From a virus: a DNA stretch of 35,372 nt. The position numbers and the translations under genes were made by a program. Numbering within the stretch: the stretch's first letter is position 1; the number at the start of each line of letters is the position of its first letter. A model generated the notes under the pieces. It saw nothing but the letters and a program-made list of their open reading frames with translations, made no database searches and was not told the DNA's origin. This document shows positions 7,568 to 15,133 of this stretch, piece by piece. The stretch lies in the IMG/VR virus record IMGVR_UViG_3300046331_000020, positions 1 through 35,372 of that record; one strand, written 5' to 3'.

Positions 7568-10446
7568 GCTTGGGCTTCAGACCAGAATAAGTTAATGTTA
7601 GTGTTCGATGTGCTGCCAGTTGCAGCGATATTTTTAATGACGACTGCTAAAACGTCTGGACCGTCTGGATAGTTTGAATAACCACCAATAGCGGAGTTGG
7701 TTAATTCTTTCAAGTTCTTCAAGTCAATCTCAGCGAAACCTGCTGGTTGTCCAAGCGTGGAGAAGTTTTGTTCACCTGGGGTTGCTGTAGTAGAAACGCT
7801 TGTAGAAACTTGAGCGAATGATGGTTGTGATCCAAGACCAACAGTGTTAACCGCAGTCCAAGTTAATGTAGATGCGTCAATATTTCCAGGGTTTAGAATA
7901 CCATAAACCTGAACTGAAACGTCTGATTGAATCTGTAAGTTTTGTAGTAGTAACTGAGATCGGTTGATCAAGTCACGATCTCCGAAGTTGCCAGCAATCG
8001 AGTTTGATACTGAAGGAGCTAAACGTAAGAAGAATGCAGTCTTAGACTGTCCAGCAGCCAAAGAAATGTTAGTTGCAGCATAGTTAAAGTAATAACCACG
8101 ATCTGAGTCAAAGTTACCGTCCATGATGTAAGAAGAACCCCAGTGGTTAATAATCGGAGAACAAGTGCAGCTAATTAAAGTTACTGAATTAAATCCATTA
8201 CCAACAGCATGCACAGCAGCGCCACCACCAGAGAATGTTTTAGTAGAACCACCAACAAACATGGTGAACGACGCACCACGAGTTAAACCAGTTAGCTGGT
8301 TACCATTTCTGCCTGTATAAGAGATGTATTCACTATCAACTAAGATTACACCACCAGTAGATGGGAAACGAGAAGCATCAACTAGATTCATCGTTGTCTG
8401 AGTATTAGTCATAGTTGCAGCTAAACGATCTCTTGCAGATTCATTGATAGCCTGATAACGAACAGCAGTGTTACCTGTGCGCATGTACGCTTCATCGTTA
8501 ATGTTATTTTGTTTCATGCGGTGGACTTGGATCATGTTACCATCACCACCACGACACATAAAGTCAATGAAACCAGCACCGTACCAAGAGAACGAGATAC
8601 CAAGCATCTGCATCTTGTTCAGGTTAATGTTGTAACCTGAGATACCTGTACCGTCAATCTTATCGATGTTGAATTGAGATTGTGGAATACGTTGGTCTAT
8701 AACCTGTGCAATTTTAATACCTGCCGAATTATTAACACCACGATATTCTGGGTTGATAGACATAGTGTTATCATCAGTGACAGAACCAACACGATATGTC
8801 ATACCACGAATAACGATAGAATCTCCAACTTTAAGTTGTTGTGTGAAACGACAACCGTTTCCAGTAACGTTTTGTGAACCTGATGCAACAGAAACGAAAC
8901 CAGACAACTGATAAGTTGCTGAACGTTTAACCACTGCTAATTCTTGTCCATCGTACTCCCAGAAAATGCCGTTTTGGTCATCGAATGGACCACAACGAGT
9001 AGAAGCACCAACCCAATTTTTAACAGTTACACGTGGTAGGTTTGTGATAACAGCAGCGGTTGATCCAAGTGTAGTTGTGGCGTTAACGGTAAATGTAGAT
9101 TCGTTGACAATAGAAGACACGCCGTAGGTTCCATTGTATCCTGCTGTTACAACACCAGCGATCTGAATAGTTGCACCAGCTTGAAGACCGTGGTCAATTT
9201 CAGTAGAAACTGTAATGATAGAACCAACACCAGTCGCAGTGGCAGAAATTTGGTCCAAGTTCATAACTGGGTTAAACAAAACACCAGAAGTCCACAACAT
9301 ACCTTTACCAGATTGGTAACGCATATATTTCTTAGTTTGACGAGAAACAGAAGCACCATGTGATGGCAAGAATGTACCAATGTTAACACCGCCATCAAAT
9401 GGACGATGTTGAACATAAGCATCTGATCGAGTATAAGTCTTGGCAATGATACCAGAGTTTGCAACCGCACCACCAACTCGAGCAGTGAATGTGAATGTAG
9501 TGCCAGAAGGTACGGTTTCAACGAAGAAGTTACCGCCCATTAAAGCGTGGTTTGTTCCACTAGAAGTAATGATGTTAACAATCGGAGCACCAGCAACTAA
9601 ACCATGATTAGCAGAACATGTTACTGTAATCTTAGATGGAGAGTTAGCGTCAGAAACATATCCAGTAATCGGTAGATCTGCTCCTGCATAGAAACCACCA
9701 CGACGAGCATATGTTGATTGGTTGTAAACAGATGTTCCATTTACACCAACGATACCTTTAGCGAAGAATGTAAATGTATTAGCGTCAGGAACTGAAGATA
9801 CTACGAATGCACCTTCAGCACGTGCAGCGTTTGAAACACCAGCTGCACCGAATATAATAACGGGTTGAGCCAAAGAAAGACCATGAGCTTGTGAACAAGT
9901 GACAGTCATAACAGATGGATTACCACCGTCTGATGTAATGTTAGTCATGAATAAGTCAAGACCTGGCTTTTCGTAAATACCTGGAATACCACGAATGTCA
10001 GAATAGTTCTGCCACTTAGTTGGCTGTAGACCATATTCAAAGTCGGCATCAATCATGGCCATTGGCTGGGCAACACGTTGTCGTTCGATAGCATCAACAC
10101 CGAATGCATACGGGCGAACAATGTTACCGATTTGTTTTGGAGCGTCTGTGTAGATAGCAATCTTATCAGAAGACAACATAGAAGCTGTGTCAGCAGCGAA
10201 TGTTACTGTACTTGCACCCACTTGCTCAGAATACTGGGAAGAATCTCCAGTGAACGTAGTGTCATCTGGATTGTATGTGATGGTACCATTCTTAGTAGGA
10301 TCACCAATCGCATAGATGTTTGTTTGCTGTGTCTTGTTCGCAATAATTAGTAGTTGAGTCAGATCAACTTTTCCAGGGAATTTTAAACTACCAATACCTG
10401 CTGCATTTGGAGAGAAGATGTATTTTTCAATTAACTGACGTGCCAT
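7564..10446 (-). CDS. Large virion structural protein with repeated HGL modules
   Basis: A 960-residue protein of the kind found among tail/baseplate genes of marine T4-like phages; its role is not known to me. The N-terminus MARQLIEKYIFSPNAAGIG is non-repetitive to about residue 170. Three modules of about 58 residues follow, at about 173-231, 266-323 and 402-461. Each has a [IV]TV..-HGL core, then G-x-[FY]-V-x-[ST]-[IV] and TFT[FV]. Near residues 680-710 ILVDSEYISYTGRNG and LTGLTRG form another phage-common motif. The last third, from SYIMDGNFDSDRGYYF on, looks like a single folded domain. It lies between two fibre genes, so a fibre-anchoring or baseplate-periphery role is inferred. An AAGGAT site precedes the ATG. 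Confidence 0.75.
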   Translation of the reverse strand: MARQLIEKYIFSPNAAGIGSLKFPGKVDLTQLLIIANKTQQTNIYAIGDPTKNGTITYNPDDTTFTGDSSQYSEQVGASTVTFAADTASMLSSDKIAIYTDAPKQIGNIVRPYAFGVDAIERQRVAQPMAMIDADFEYGLQPTKWQNYSDIRGIPGIYEKPGLDLFMTNITSDGGNPSVMTVTCSQAHGLSLAQPVIIFGAAGVSNAARAEGAFVVSSVPDANTFTFFAKGIVGVNGTSVYNQSTYARRGGFYAGADLPITGYVSDANSPSKITVTCSANHGLVAGAPIVNIITSSGTNHALMGGNFFVETVPSGTTFTFTARVGGAVANSGIIAKTYTRSDAYVQHRPFDGGVNIGTFLPSHGASVSRQTKKYMRYQSGKGMLWTSGVLFNPVMNLDQISATATGVGSIITVSTEIDHGLQAGATIQIAGVVTAGYNGTYGVSSIVNESTFTVNATTTLGSTAAVITNLPRVTVKNWVGASTRCGPFDDQNGIFWEYDGQELAVVKRSATYQLSGFVSVASGSQNVTGNGCRFTQQLKVGDSIVIRGMTYRVGSVTDDNTMSINPEYRGVNNSAGIKIAQVIDQRIPQSQFNIDKIDGTGISGYNINLNKMQMLGISFSWYGAGFIDFMCRGGDGNMIQVHRMKQNNINDEAYMRTGNTAVRYQAINESARDRLAATMTNTQTTMNLVDASRFPSTGGVILVDSEYISYTGRNGNQLTGLTRGASFTMFVGGSTKTFSGGGAAVHAVGNGFNSVTLISCTCSPIINHWGSSYIMDGNFDSDRGYYFNYAATNISLAAGQSKTAFFLRLAPSVSNSIAGNFGDRDLINRSQLLLQNLQIQSDVSVQVYGILNPGNIDASTLTWTAVNTVGLGSQPSFAQVSTSVSTTATPGEQNFSTLGQPAGFAEIDLKNLKELTNSAIGGYSNYPDGPDVLAVVIKNIAATGSTSNTNINLFWSEAQA

Positions 10447-10455
10447 TGTATATCC

Positions 10456-11070
10456 TTAGAAGCCGAAAATAATAGAGTAACCGAGATAGTCTGATTTGAC
10501 TGACTGGTCAATGTTGTTCAACGAAATAATACCTGTGAAACTTAGAACACCTAAGTCATAGATGTTATTTGTAGTTCCTGATACTAAACCCTCATCTTCG
10601 CTAACAGTGATCACACCATCTGTGACCAACCCCATATCATATTGCGAAGATGCGAAAACAGCAGAAGCAACAACAGCATTAGAATCAGCGTTGACCCATT
10701 GTGTGCCGTTGTATGTAAGAACTTGTTGTGTTTTAGGGACAGCGAGGTTAACGTCACTAAGAGTAGCCAACGCACCTGCATTTGGAGAAGACCACTGGAC
10801 ACCAGATCCAGTAGACATAAGAACTTGTCCAGAATTACCAATACTACCATTAACAGATAGTGTTCCTGCTAGAACAGGAGAAGACAGAGTTTTATTTGAC
10901 AGTGTTTCGGTTGCAGAAGATGAACCGAGATATGCTATAGTATTGGAAGAGTTCTTGAAATACAGTTTACCATCAGCATAGTTTAATGCTAACTCACCGT
11001 AAGCCAAGTCTGTCGTCAGTGGCACCTTTGCGGCGACTGAGGACTTCTTGAGTATGATTTGATTACTCAT
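10456..11070 (-). CDS. Short tail fibre-like protein with Mtd-type N-terminus
   Basis: A 204-residue virion protein. Residues 1-45 (IILKKSSVAAKVP, then AYGELALNYADGKLYFKN) match the attachment-domain type seen in the neighbouring 389-aa and 750-aa fibres. Next come LSNKTLSSPVLAGTLSVNG and QVLTYNGTQWVNAD repeats typical of fibre shafts. The C-terminal 70 residues (from about VFASSQYDMGLV) are a compact beta-rich segment ending in GYSIIFGF. An AGGAAG site precedes the start. It is separated from the 750-aa fibre by a strong hairpin and a late promoter box, so it begins a new transcription unit that continues into the 960-aa gene 10 bases on. The precise role is unknown. Confidence 0.7.
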   Translation of the reverse strand: MSNQIILKKSSVAAKVPLTTDLAYGELALNYADGKLYFKNSSNTIAYLGSSSATETLSNKTLSSPVLAGTLSVNGSIGNSGQVLMSTGSGVQWSSPNAGALATLSDVNLAVPKTQQVLTYNGTQWVNADSNAVVASAVFASSQYDMGLVTDGVITVSEDEGLVSGTTNNIYDLGVLSFTGIISLNNIDQSVKSDYLGYSIIFGF

Positions 11071-11080
11071 TCATCTTCCT

Positions 11081-11114
11081 AAAAAGGTTAAACGCTGGGG
11101 TAAAAACCCCAGCG
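11081..11114 (-). terminator. Terminator-like hairpin after the 750-aa fibre gene
   Basis: On the minus strand CGCTGGGG and CCCCAGCG (11093-11114) form a perfect eight-pair stem with loop TTTTTA, followed by a T-rich run TTTAACCTTTTT. It sits 19 bases past the fibre stop codon. A late promoter box lies just upstream at 11124-11130, so new transcripts would carry this hairpin near their 5' end. Confidence 0.7.
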
Positions 11115-11123
11115 GACTAATTG

Positions 11124-11130
11124 TATTTAG
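11124..11130 (-). promoter_or_regulatory. T4-type late promoter box
   Basis: CTAAATA on the minus strand, just after the 750-aa fibre stop and 54 bases before the 204-aa gene. It is placed immediately upstream of the terminator-like hairpin at 11093-11114. Confidence 0.5.
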
Positions 11131-11132
11131 TC

Positions 11133-13385
11133 TTAGTATGTACCACCGTCGATGTTGAATCCATCGAGAGTAGAAGTTGCAGCACCAGCACCAGTAATAT
11201 TAGCAGCAACTGTTACGTTACCAGAAACACCAAGAGTGGAGTTAAGAGTTGTTGCACCGCTAACTGTCAATGTAGAAGTTAGTGTAGCTGCTCCGTTAGC
11301 TGCAAGAGTTGTGAACGCACCAGATCCACGAGTAGTGGCACCAATGTTAGAAGCGTCGATAGTCTTGTTTGTTAAAGACTCAGCTCCAGCTAAAGTGGCC
11401 AGTGTACCAGTAGTTGGTAATGTGATGCTTGTGGCACCAGTCATTGTCAATGTAGTGGAATATGCACCTGCAGTTGTAAGGTTACCACCAAGAGTGATAG
11501 TCTTAGAACCGTTATTAACACCAGTACCACCATAAGTTGGAGATACGATAGTGGCATTCCACACACCAGTTGTAATTGTACCAAGTGTAGTTAGTGAAGT
11601 CTGACCAACATAAGTTGATGCGATATCAATAGAGTCTGAGTTAACTGTGATGCGGTTATTAGTACCAACAACATCTAGAACACCAGAACCGTAAACTAGA
11701 CCAGCGCCAGCCAATGAAGATTTTAATTGTAGCGCATCAGAAACGATTTCGATACCACCAGAACCTGCAACAACTACATCAAGAGTATTACCAGATTTTG
11801 TTAAGGCGTTACCAGCAACGATCTGTCCAGCACCAGAGAACTGAGTGAAGACGATTGCGTCAGTGCCAACTGTGAGTGGAGCATCAGAAGTGATAACGAA
11901 ACCATTGTCACCATTTAATGTACCTTGTTCAACGAACAAGAATAGACCTGGAGATACTTCGTTTGGAGCATCAGCATCAGAAGCACGTGCCCATGCACCA
12001 GAAGCAACAACGTAGATACCGTTTTGAGAACCAGTTGTTTGGTCTTTAACTAGAACACGATCGCCAACACTAAGAGCAACACCGTCAATAGTTTGAGTAT
12101 TACTTAGAGTGATGTTACCAGTAGTGGCAGCACGAACAGATTGTTTAACATCCAAACCAGCACGAGCAGCGTCAACATAAGCCTTTGTGGCAGCATCTTG
12201 AGCATTAACTGGATCTGCAAGACCAGTGATGGTATTTGAACCCATCGCTAGGTTACCACTTAGAGACATACCAGCGAATGCTGGAGTTGCGCCAGAGTGG
12301 ATGTTCTGTGGTAGGCTTAATGTTACTGCAGCAGTTTCAGTTCCAGAACCAGATACGTTTACTTGGTTAGCAGTACCTGCAATAGTAGCAACATAGTTAC
12401 CAGTAGTGTCAGATCCAAGAGCAACTGAGTCTGCTTGGATAGTTGCAGTGATAGTTACGTCTGAAGAACCATTGAATGACACAGAACCAGCTACGTCGCC
12501 GCTCAATGTGATTGTACGAGCAGTTTGTAATGTAGTCGCAGTTGATGCGTTACCAGCCAAAGCTGCAGTAATTGTACCAGCAGAGAAGTTACCAGAAGCG
12601 TCACGCTTAACGATGGCAAGCGCAGTATTTGCGTTAGTGGCGTTAGAAGTGATTGTTACTGCGTTATTTGTAACAGCGGCACTCAACCCATTTGTACCAG
12701 CAAACGTTAGAGTGTCACTTAATAGTGCTACGCCATCTGTACCAGTATCGCCAGCAATGTTTAGAGTAGTCGCTAATGCTGCAGTACCAGCTGCAGTTAA
12801 TTGACCTTGAGCATTAACTGTGAATGTTGGGATAGCAGTAGCAGAACCATAGCTACCAGCAGTAACACCAGTATTAGTGATAGAAAGAGTTGTTGTGTTG
12901 CTAGCATCACTTACATTAGAAGTGATACCAGTACCAGCAGTAATAGTACCACCAACTGCATCATAGATGAACTCAGTTAGGGATGTATTGTTGTCGCCGA
13001 TGTATAAGTTAGTAACAACTGTCTTACCAGTACCGTTTGGTGTGATTAGTAAATCACCATTGGTATTAGTTGTGCTTAGCGTGTTACCGTTAAGTTGTAA
13101 GTTATCAACTAATAGGTTGTCGATCTTGCTATCAACGTCAGTGATAATAGCAGATGACGCTGTTAGAGTTCCCTTGTTGTGATCCAACATGTCGGTAAAG
13201 AACTTACCGCCGATAACCACGTGATTGACTGCGTTACCAGCAGTCTCTGTACCCATACCAATGTATAAACGATCACCGCCGTTTGAACCATTGTCTGTTA
13301 AGGCTGAATACGCTAATTCACCTGCTCCCAATGTACTTGGGTTGCCAGATGTACCAGAACGTTTAATTCTAATAATAGATGCCAT
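11133..13385 (-). CDS. Long tail fibre-like protein with Mtd-type N-terminus
   Basis: A 750-residue fibre protein. Residues 1-50 (IRIKRSGTSGNPSTLGAGEL, then DRLYIGMGTE) are the short attachment domain. The shaft is built of repeats such as GVTAGSYGSATAIPTFTVN, TATTLQTARTITLSG and GTITTGVWNATIVSPTYGGT, and near residue 390 carries MGSNTITGLADPVNAQDAAT. These are standard phage-fibre elements. It ends LDGFNIDGGTY, a C-terminal pattern shared with the 81-aa protein just upstream. It is preceded by a GGAG site 14 bases after that gene. It probably contacts the host surface or links such proteins; whether it is the main receptor-binding fibre cannot be read from the sequence. Confidence 0.82.
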   Translation of the reverse strand: MASIIRIKRSGTSGNPSTLGAGELAYSALTDNGSNGGDRLYIGMGTETAGNAVNHVVIGGKFFTDMLDHNKGTLTASSAIITDVDSKIDNLLVDNLQLNGNTLSTTNTNGDLLITPNGTGKTVVTNLYIGDNNTSLTEFIYDAVGGTITAGTGITSNVSDASNTTTLSITNTGVTAGSYGSATAIPTFTVNAQGQLTAAGTAALATTLNIAGDTGTDGVALLSDTLTFAGTNGLSAAVTNNAVTITSNATNANTALAIVKRDASGNFSAGTITAALAGNASTATTLQTARTITLSGDVAGSVSFNGSSDVTITATIQADSVALGSDTTGNYVATIAGTANQVNVSGSGTETAAVTLSLPQNIHSGATPAFAGMSLSGNLAMGSNTITGLADPVNAQDAATKAYVDAARAGLDVKQSVRAATTGNITLSNTQTIDGVALSVGDRVLVKDQTTGSQNGIYVVASGAWARASDADAPNEVSPGLFLFVEQGTLNGDNGFVITSDAPLTVGTDAIVFTQFSGAGQIVAGNALTKSGNTLDVVVAGSGGIEIVSDALQLKSSLAGAGLVYGSGVLDVVGTNNRITVNSDSIDIASTYVGQTSLTTLGTITTGVWNATIVSPTYGGTGVNNGSKTITLGGNLTTAGAYSTTLTMTGATSITLPTTGTLATLAGAESLTNKTIDASNIGATTRGSGAFTTLAANGAATLTSTLTVSGATTLNSTLGVSGNVTVAANITGAGAATSTLDGFNIDGGTY

Positions 13386-13399
13386 CTTTTATTTCTCCA

Positions 13400-13645
13400 T
13401 TAAAATTCTCCGCCTTCCATGTTTTGCGCATCGAGGGTGGTTGTGGATGTCCACTTATTTGTTGTTGTTTTGTATACCAAAATAGACCCATTAACTCTAA
13501 CGCTGGTATCAACGTCCGCAATATTGGACACTGATTCTACGACGGCAGGGTTGGCCACGTTTGATGAAGAAAGTGTAAGAACACCCTCAGAGACTGCTAT
13601 CTGAAGTGCTTCATCTGCTTGTACAATAGCTATTGTATCTGTCAT
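13400..13645 (-). CDS. Small virion-associated protein with fibre-type C-terminus
   Basis: An 81-residue protein without a known name. After about 45 residues comes SVRVNGSILVYKTTTNKW, a shaft motif common in phage fibres, and the chain ends LDAQNMEGGEF. That ending aligns with LDGFNIDGGTY of the 750-aa fibre (pattern L-D-x-x-N-x-[DE]-G-G-x-[FY]). It sits four bases after the 111-aa gene and 14 bases before the 750-aa gene, with consistent spacing and a ribosome site for the latter, so it looks like a real member of the operon. It could be a short fibre adaptor; function unproven. Confidence 0.7.
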   Translation of the reverse strand: MTDTIAIVQADEALQIAVSEGVLTLSSSNVANPAVVESVSNIADVDTSVRVNGSILVYKTTTNKWTSTTTLDAQNMEGGEF

Positions 13646-13649
13646 TATT

Positions 13650-13985
13650 TTAAATCTGTGTTATTTGAGCATTCACTGTTACAATGCCTTCTACCACTCT
13701 TGTTTTAGTGCCAGAAGGTGAGGTAATTTCTACGTCATATAGCCATCGACCCGCAGGGATGGCTGATGATTGATCTGAATCGAGTTGGAGGCGAACTTTT
13801 CCGTTCGCTGCGTCGTAGATAGACGCTGTGAAATTATAGGCTACAGATGAGCTATATGACTTTCTCATCTGAGAATTAGCCATGTACCCAGTTAAATTTA
13901 GTGCTTGTCCGTTAGTCGCAGCTACAGTGATAATGTTACTGTAGTTCGCTCCCGCATCCACAAACAGATTGCTTATTGTCGCCAT
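13650..13985 (-). CDS. Small tail/baseplate protein (BppU-N-like)
   Basis: A 111-residue, all-beta-looking protein. The segment NGKVRLQLDSDQSSAIPAGR, then WLYDVEITSPSGTKTRVVEG, resembles the N-terminal domain of upper-baseplate and fibre-attachment proteins of tailed phages. That domain usually describes a small beta-sandwich with a G-R-[WY]-x-Y-D-V-x-[IV] core. No catalytic motif is visible. It is the first gene after the PP-loop ATPase and has its own perfect TATAAATA late box about 30 bases upstream. The 81-aa protein and the 750-aa fibre follow closely, so I infer a part in attaching that fibre. The family name is tentative. Confidence 0.65.
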   Translation of the reverse strand: MATISNLFVDAGANYSNIITVAATNGQALNLTGYMANSQMRKSYSSSVAYNFTASIYDAANGKVRLQLDSDQSSAIPAGRWLYDVEITSPSGTKTRVVEGIVTVNAQITQI

Positions 13986-13999
13986 CGTTCAATCCTAAA

Positions 14000-14013
14000 A
14001 TGATTCTTATCAT
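14000..14013 (-). other. Weak stem-loop between the PP-loop gene and the 111-aa gene
   Basis: Minus strand ATGAT, loop AAGA, ATCAT, followed by TTT. The stem has only five AT-rich pairs, so termination would be weak. It starts two bases after the late box at 14016-14023, so a transcript from that promoter would begin inside its left arm. Confidence 0.3.
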
Positions 14014-14015
14014 CT

Positions 14016-14023
14016 TATTTATA
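14016..14023 (-). promoter_or_regulatory. Perfect T4 late promoter box TATAAATA
   Basis: TATAAATA on the minus strand in the 55-base gap between the PP-loop ATPase and the 111-aa gene. It is an exact match to the T4 late consensus and is the best promoter in the window. Confidence 0.75.
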
Positions 14024-14040
14024 AACGAGGAGATTTGTAA

Positions 14041-15078
14041 TTAGTCGTCCAGAATGTTATGGAATCCTTTTAGTAGGAAAATCCACTGTGGTCTATTAAC
14101 GTTAAAATTTGAAATTTTCTTGGGCTTGTTCAAAGAGTATTCATGTTCACCAAGTTCTGCCAAAGTTTCTCTCATTTGCCATCTGTGAGTATTCGGGTTT
14201 CCTTTGATTTTGGTGAATGGTTCATTGGTATTAATAGCCCATCTTTGGAAATCATCAGTATTAAAGAATCCAATAATTCTTTCTGCTTTTTCTCCTCCTT
14301 GAATCATAGTCCTGTGTTCATATAATGCAGTATACCAGTCTAAGTTGAAGATACAATACCATCTAAGATCATTTACAGTTTCTAGCTTCTTGGGAGAAGC
14401 CTTAATCATCGGATCAAAAAACTCTAATAGATTAGAGTCGATATGTTTCTCGTATGACTCATAAATTGTCTTTGGTGTGCCAAGAGTATGGTGAAACATT
14501 GCAGTTTCTCCTGTGGCAAAGAAATCGTCTGTTGGTCCAAATAGTTGATTACCACACATCCCACTAACGTAAATACAATCAGTTTCCTGATACGCTAACT
14601 CATTATCTGTTGCAGTTTGTATAATGTATTTGAATTCGTGCTTTAGTCTTCTATCGAACATATCGCCAGATTCGATAATAGAATTATATGTACCATATAT
14701 CCTAACTTGTTCTGGATCATTAGCATAATGTCTTAAAAGAAGAAGGATATATGTACTGTCGATTCCACCTGACCATAGAACATAGATGGTCTTACCTGTA
14801 GCTAGAAGTTGTTTGGCTCTTTCTTCAGCTACTGCATTAAAAGATTTTGTAGAAAACCCTAATGGGATTGGATGGATATCTTTAGCTATGTTTAAGTAGT
14901 GTGGAATAGACTTAGTTCTATCATACACCATATTATGTTTGTTCAACCCAAACTTGTTGTATGTGTCGAGAAGGTTATCGCTATATTCTTCTGACAAGAA
15001 TGGTGCCATAAGATGTTTTTTACTTTGAATTATCTCTGGTACGATGTGGGTGTTATAGTATAGAATCTCTGGTCTCAT
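14041..15078 (-). CDS. PP-loop ATPase, asparagine-synthase-like
   Basis: A 345-residue nucleotide-binding enzyme. LWSGGIDSTYI at 101-111 holds the PP-loop signature SGGxDS, which binds ATP and adenylates a carboxylate or similar group. VSGMCGNQLFGP at 171-182 resembles the second conserved loop of asparagine synthase domains (SG-x-x-x-[DN]-x-LFG). There is no N-terminal Ntn glutaminase domain: the chain starts MRPEILYY with no Cys at position 2, so it would need free ammonia or another nucleophile. The product is unknown; amide formation, tRNA or peptide modification are all possible. The gene has its own GATAAATA promoter and an AAGGAT site, and is preceded by a strong terminator, so it is a separate cassette within the fibre region. 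No signal peptide, so cytosolic. Confidence 0.8.
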   Translation of the reverse strand: MRPEILYYNTHIVPEIIQSKKHLMAPFLSEEYSDNLLDTYNKFGLNKHNMVYDRTKSIPHYLNIAKDIHPIPLGFSTKSFNAVAEERAKQLLATGKTIYVLWSGGIDSTYILLLLRHYANDPEQVRIYGTYNSIIESGDMFDRRLKHEFKYIIQTATDNELAYQETDCIYVSGMCGNQLFGPTDDFFATGETAMFHHTLGTPKTIYESYEKHIDSNLLEFFDPMIKASPKKLETVNDLRWYCIFNLDWYTALYEHRTMIQGGEKAERIIGFFNTDDFQRWAINTNEPFTKIKGNPNTHRWQMRETLAELGEHEYSLNKPKKISNFNVNRPQWIFLLKGFHNILDD

Positions 15079-15093
15079 GATATCCTTAAAACG

Positions 15094-15114
15094 AAAAAGG
15101 GAGCCGAAGCTCCC
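15094..15114 (-). terminator. Rho-independent terminator after the TRAP-type gene
   Basis: Minus strand GGGAGC, TTCG tetraloop, GCTCCC (15099-15114), then TTTTT. This is a textbook intrinsic terminator located 20 bases past the solute-binding-protein stop. The late box at 15118-15125 overlaps it functionally: a start about six bases downstream would fall inside the left arm. Confidence 0.88.
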
Positions 15115-15117
15115 TAG

Positions 15118-15125
15118 TATTTATC
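15118..15125 (-). promoter_or_regulatory. T4-type late promoter box for the PP-loop gene
   Basis: GATAAATA on the minus strand, one base off the T4 late consensus, 40 bases before the PP-loop ATPase start and directly upstream of the terminator hairpin. Confidence 0.6.
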
Positions 15126-15133
15126 GCATCAAA

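Noticed and set aside
6371-13385. Diversity-generating retroelement, suggested by the Mtd-type N-terminal domains
   Set aside because: No reverse transcriptase, no template/variable repeat pair and no C-type-lectin-like variable end are visible in the window.
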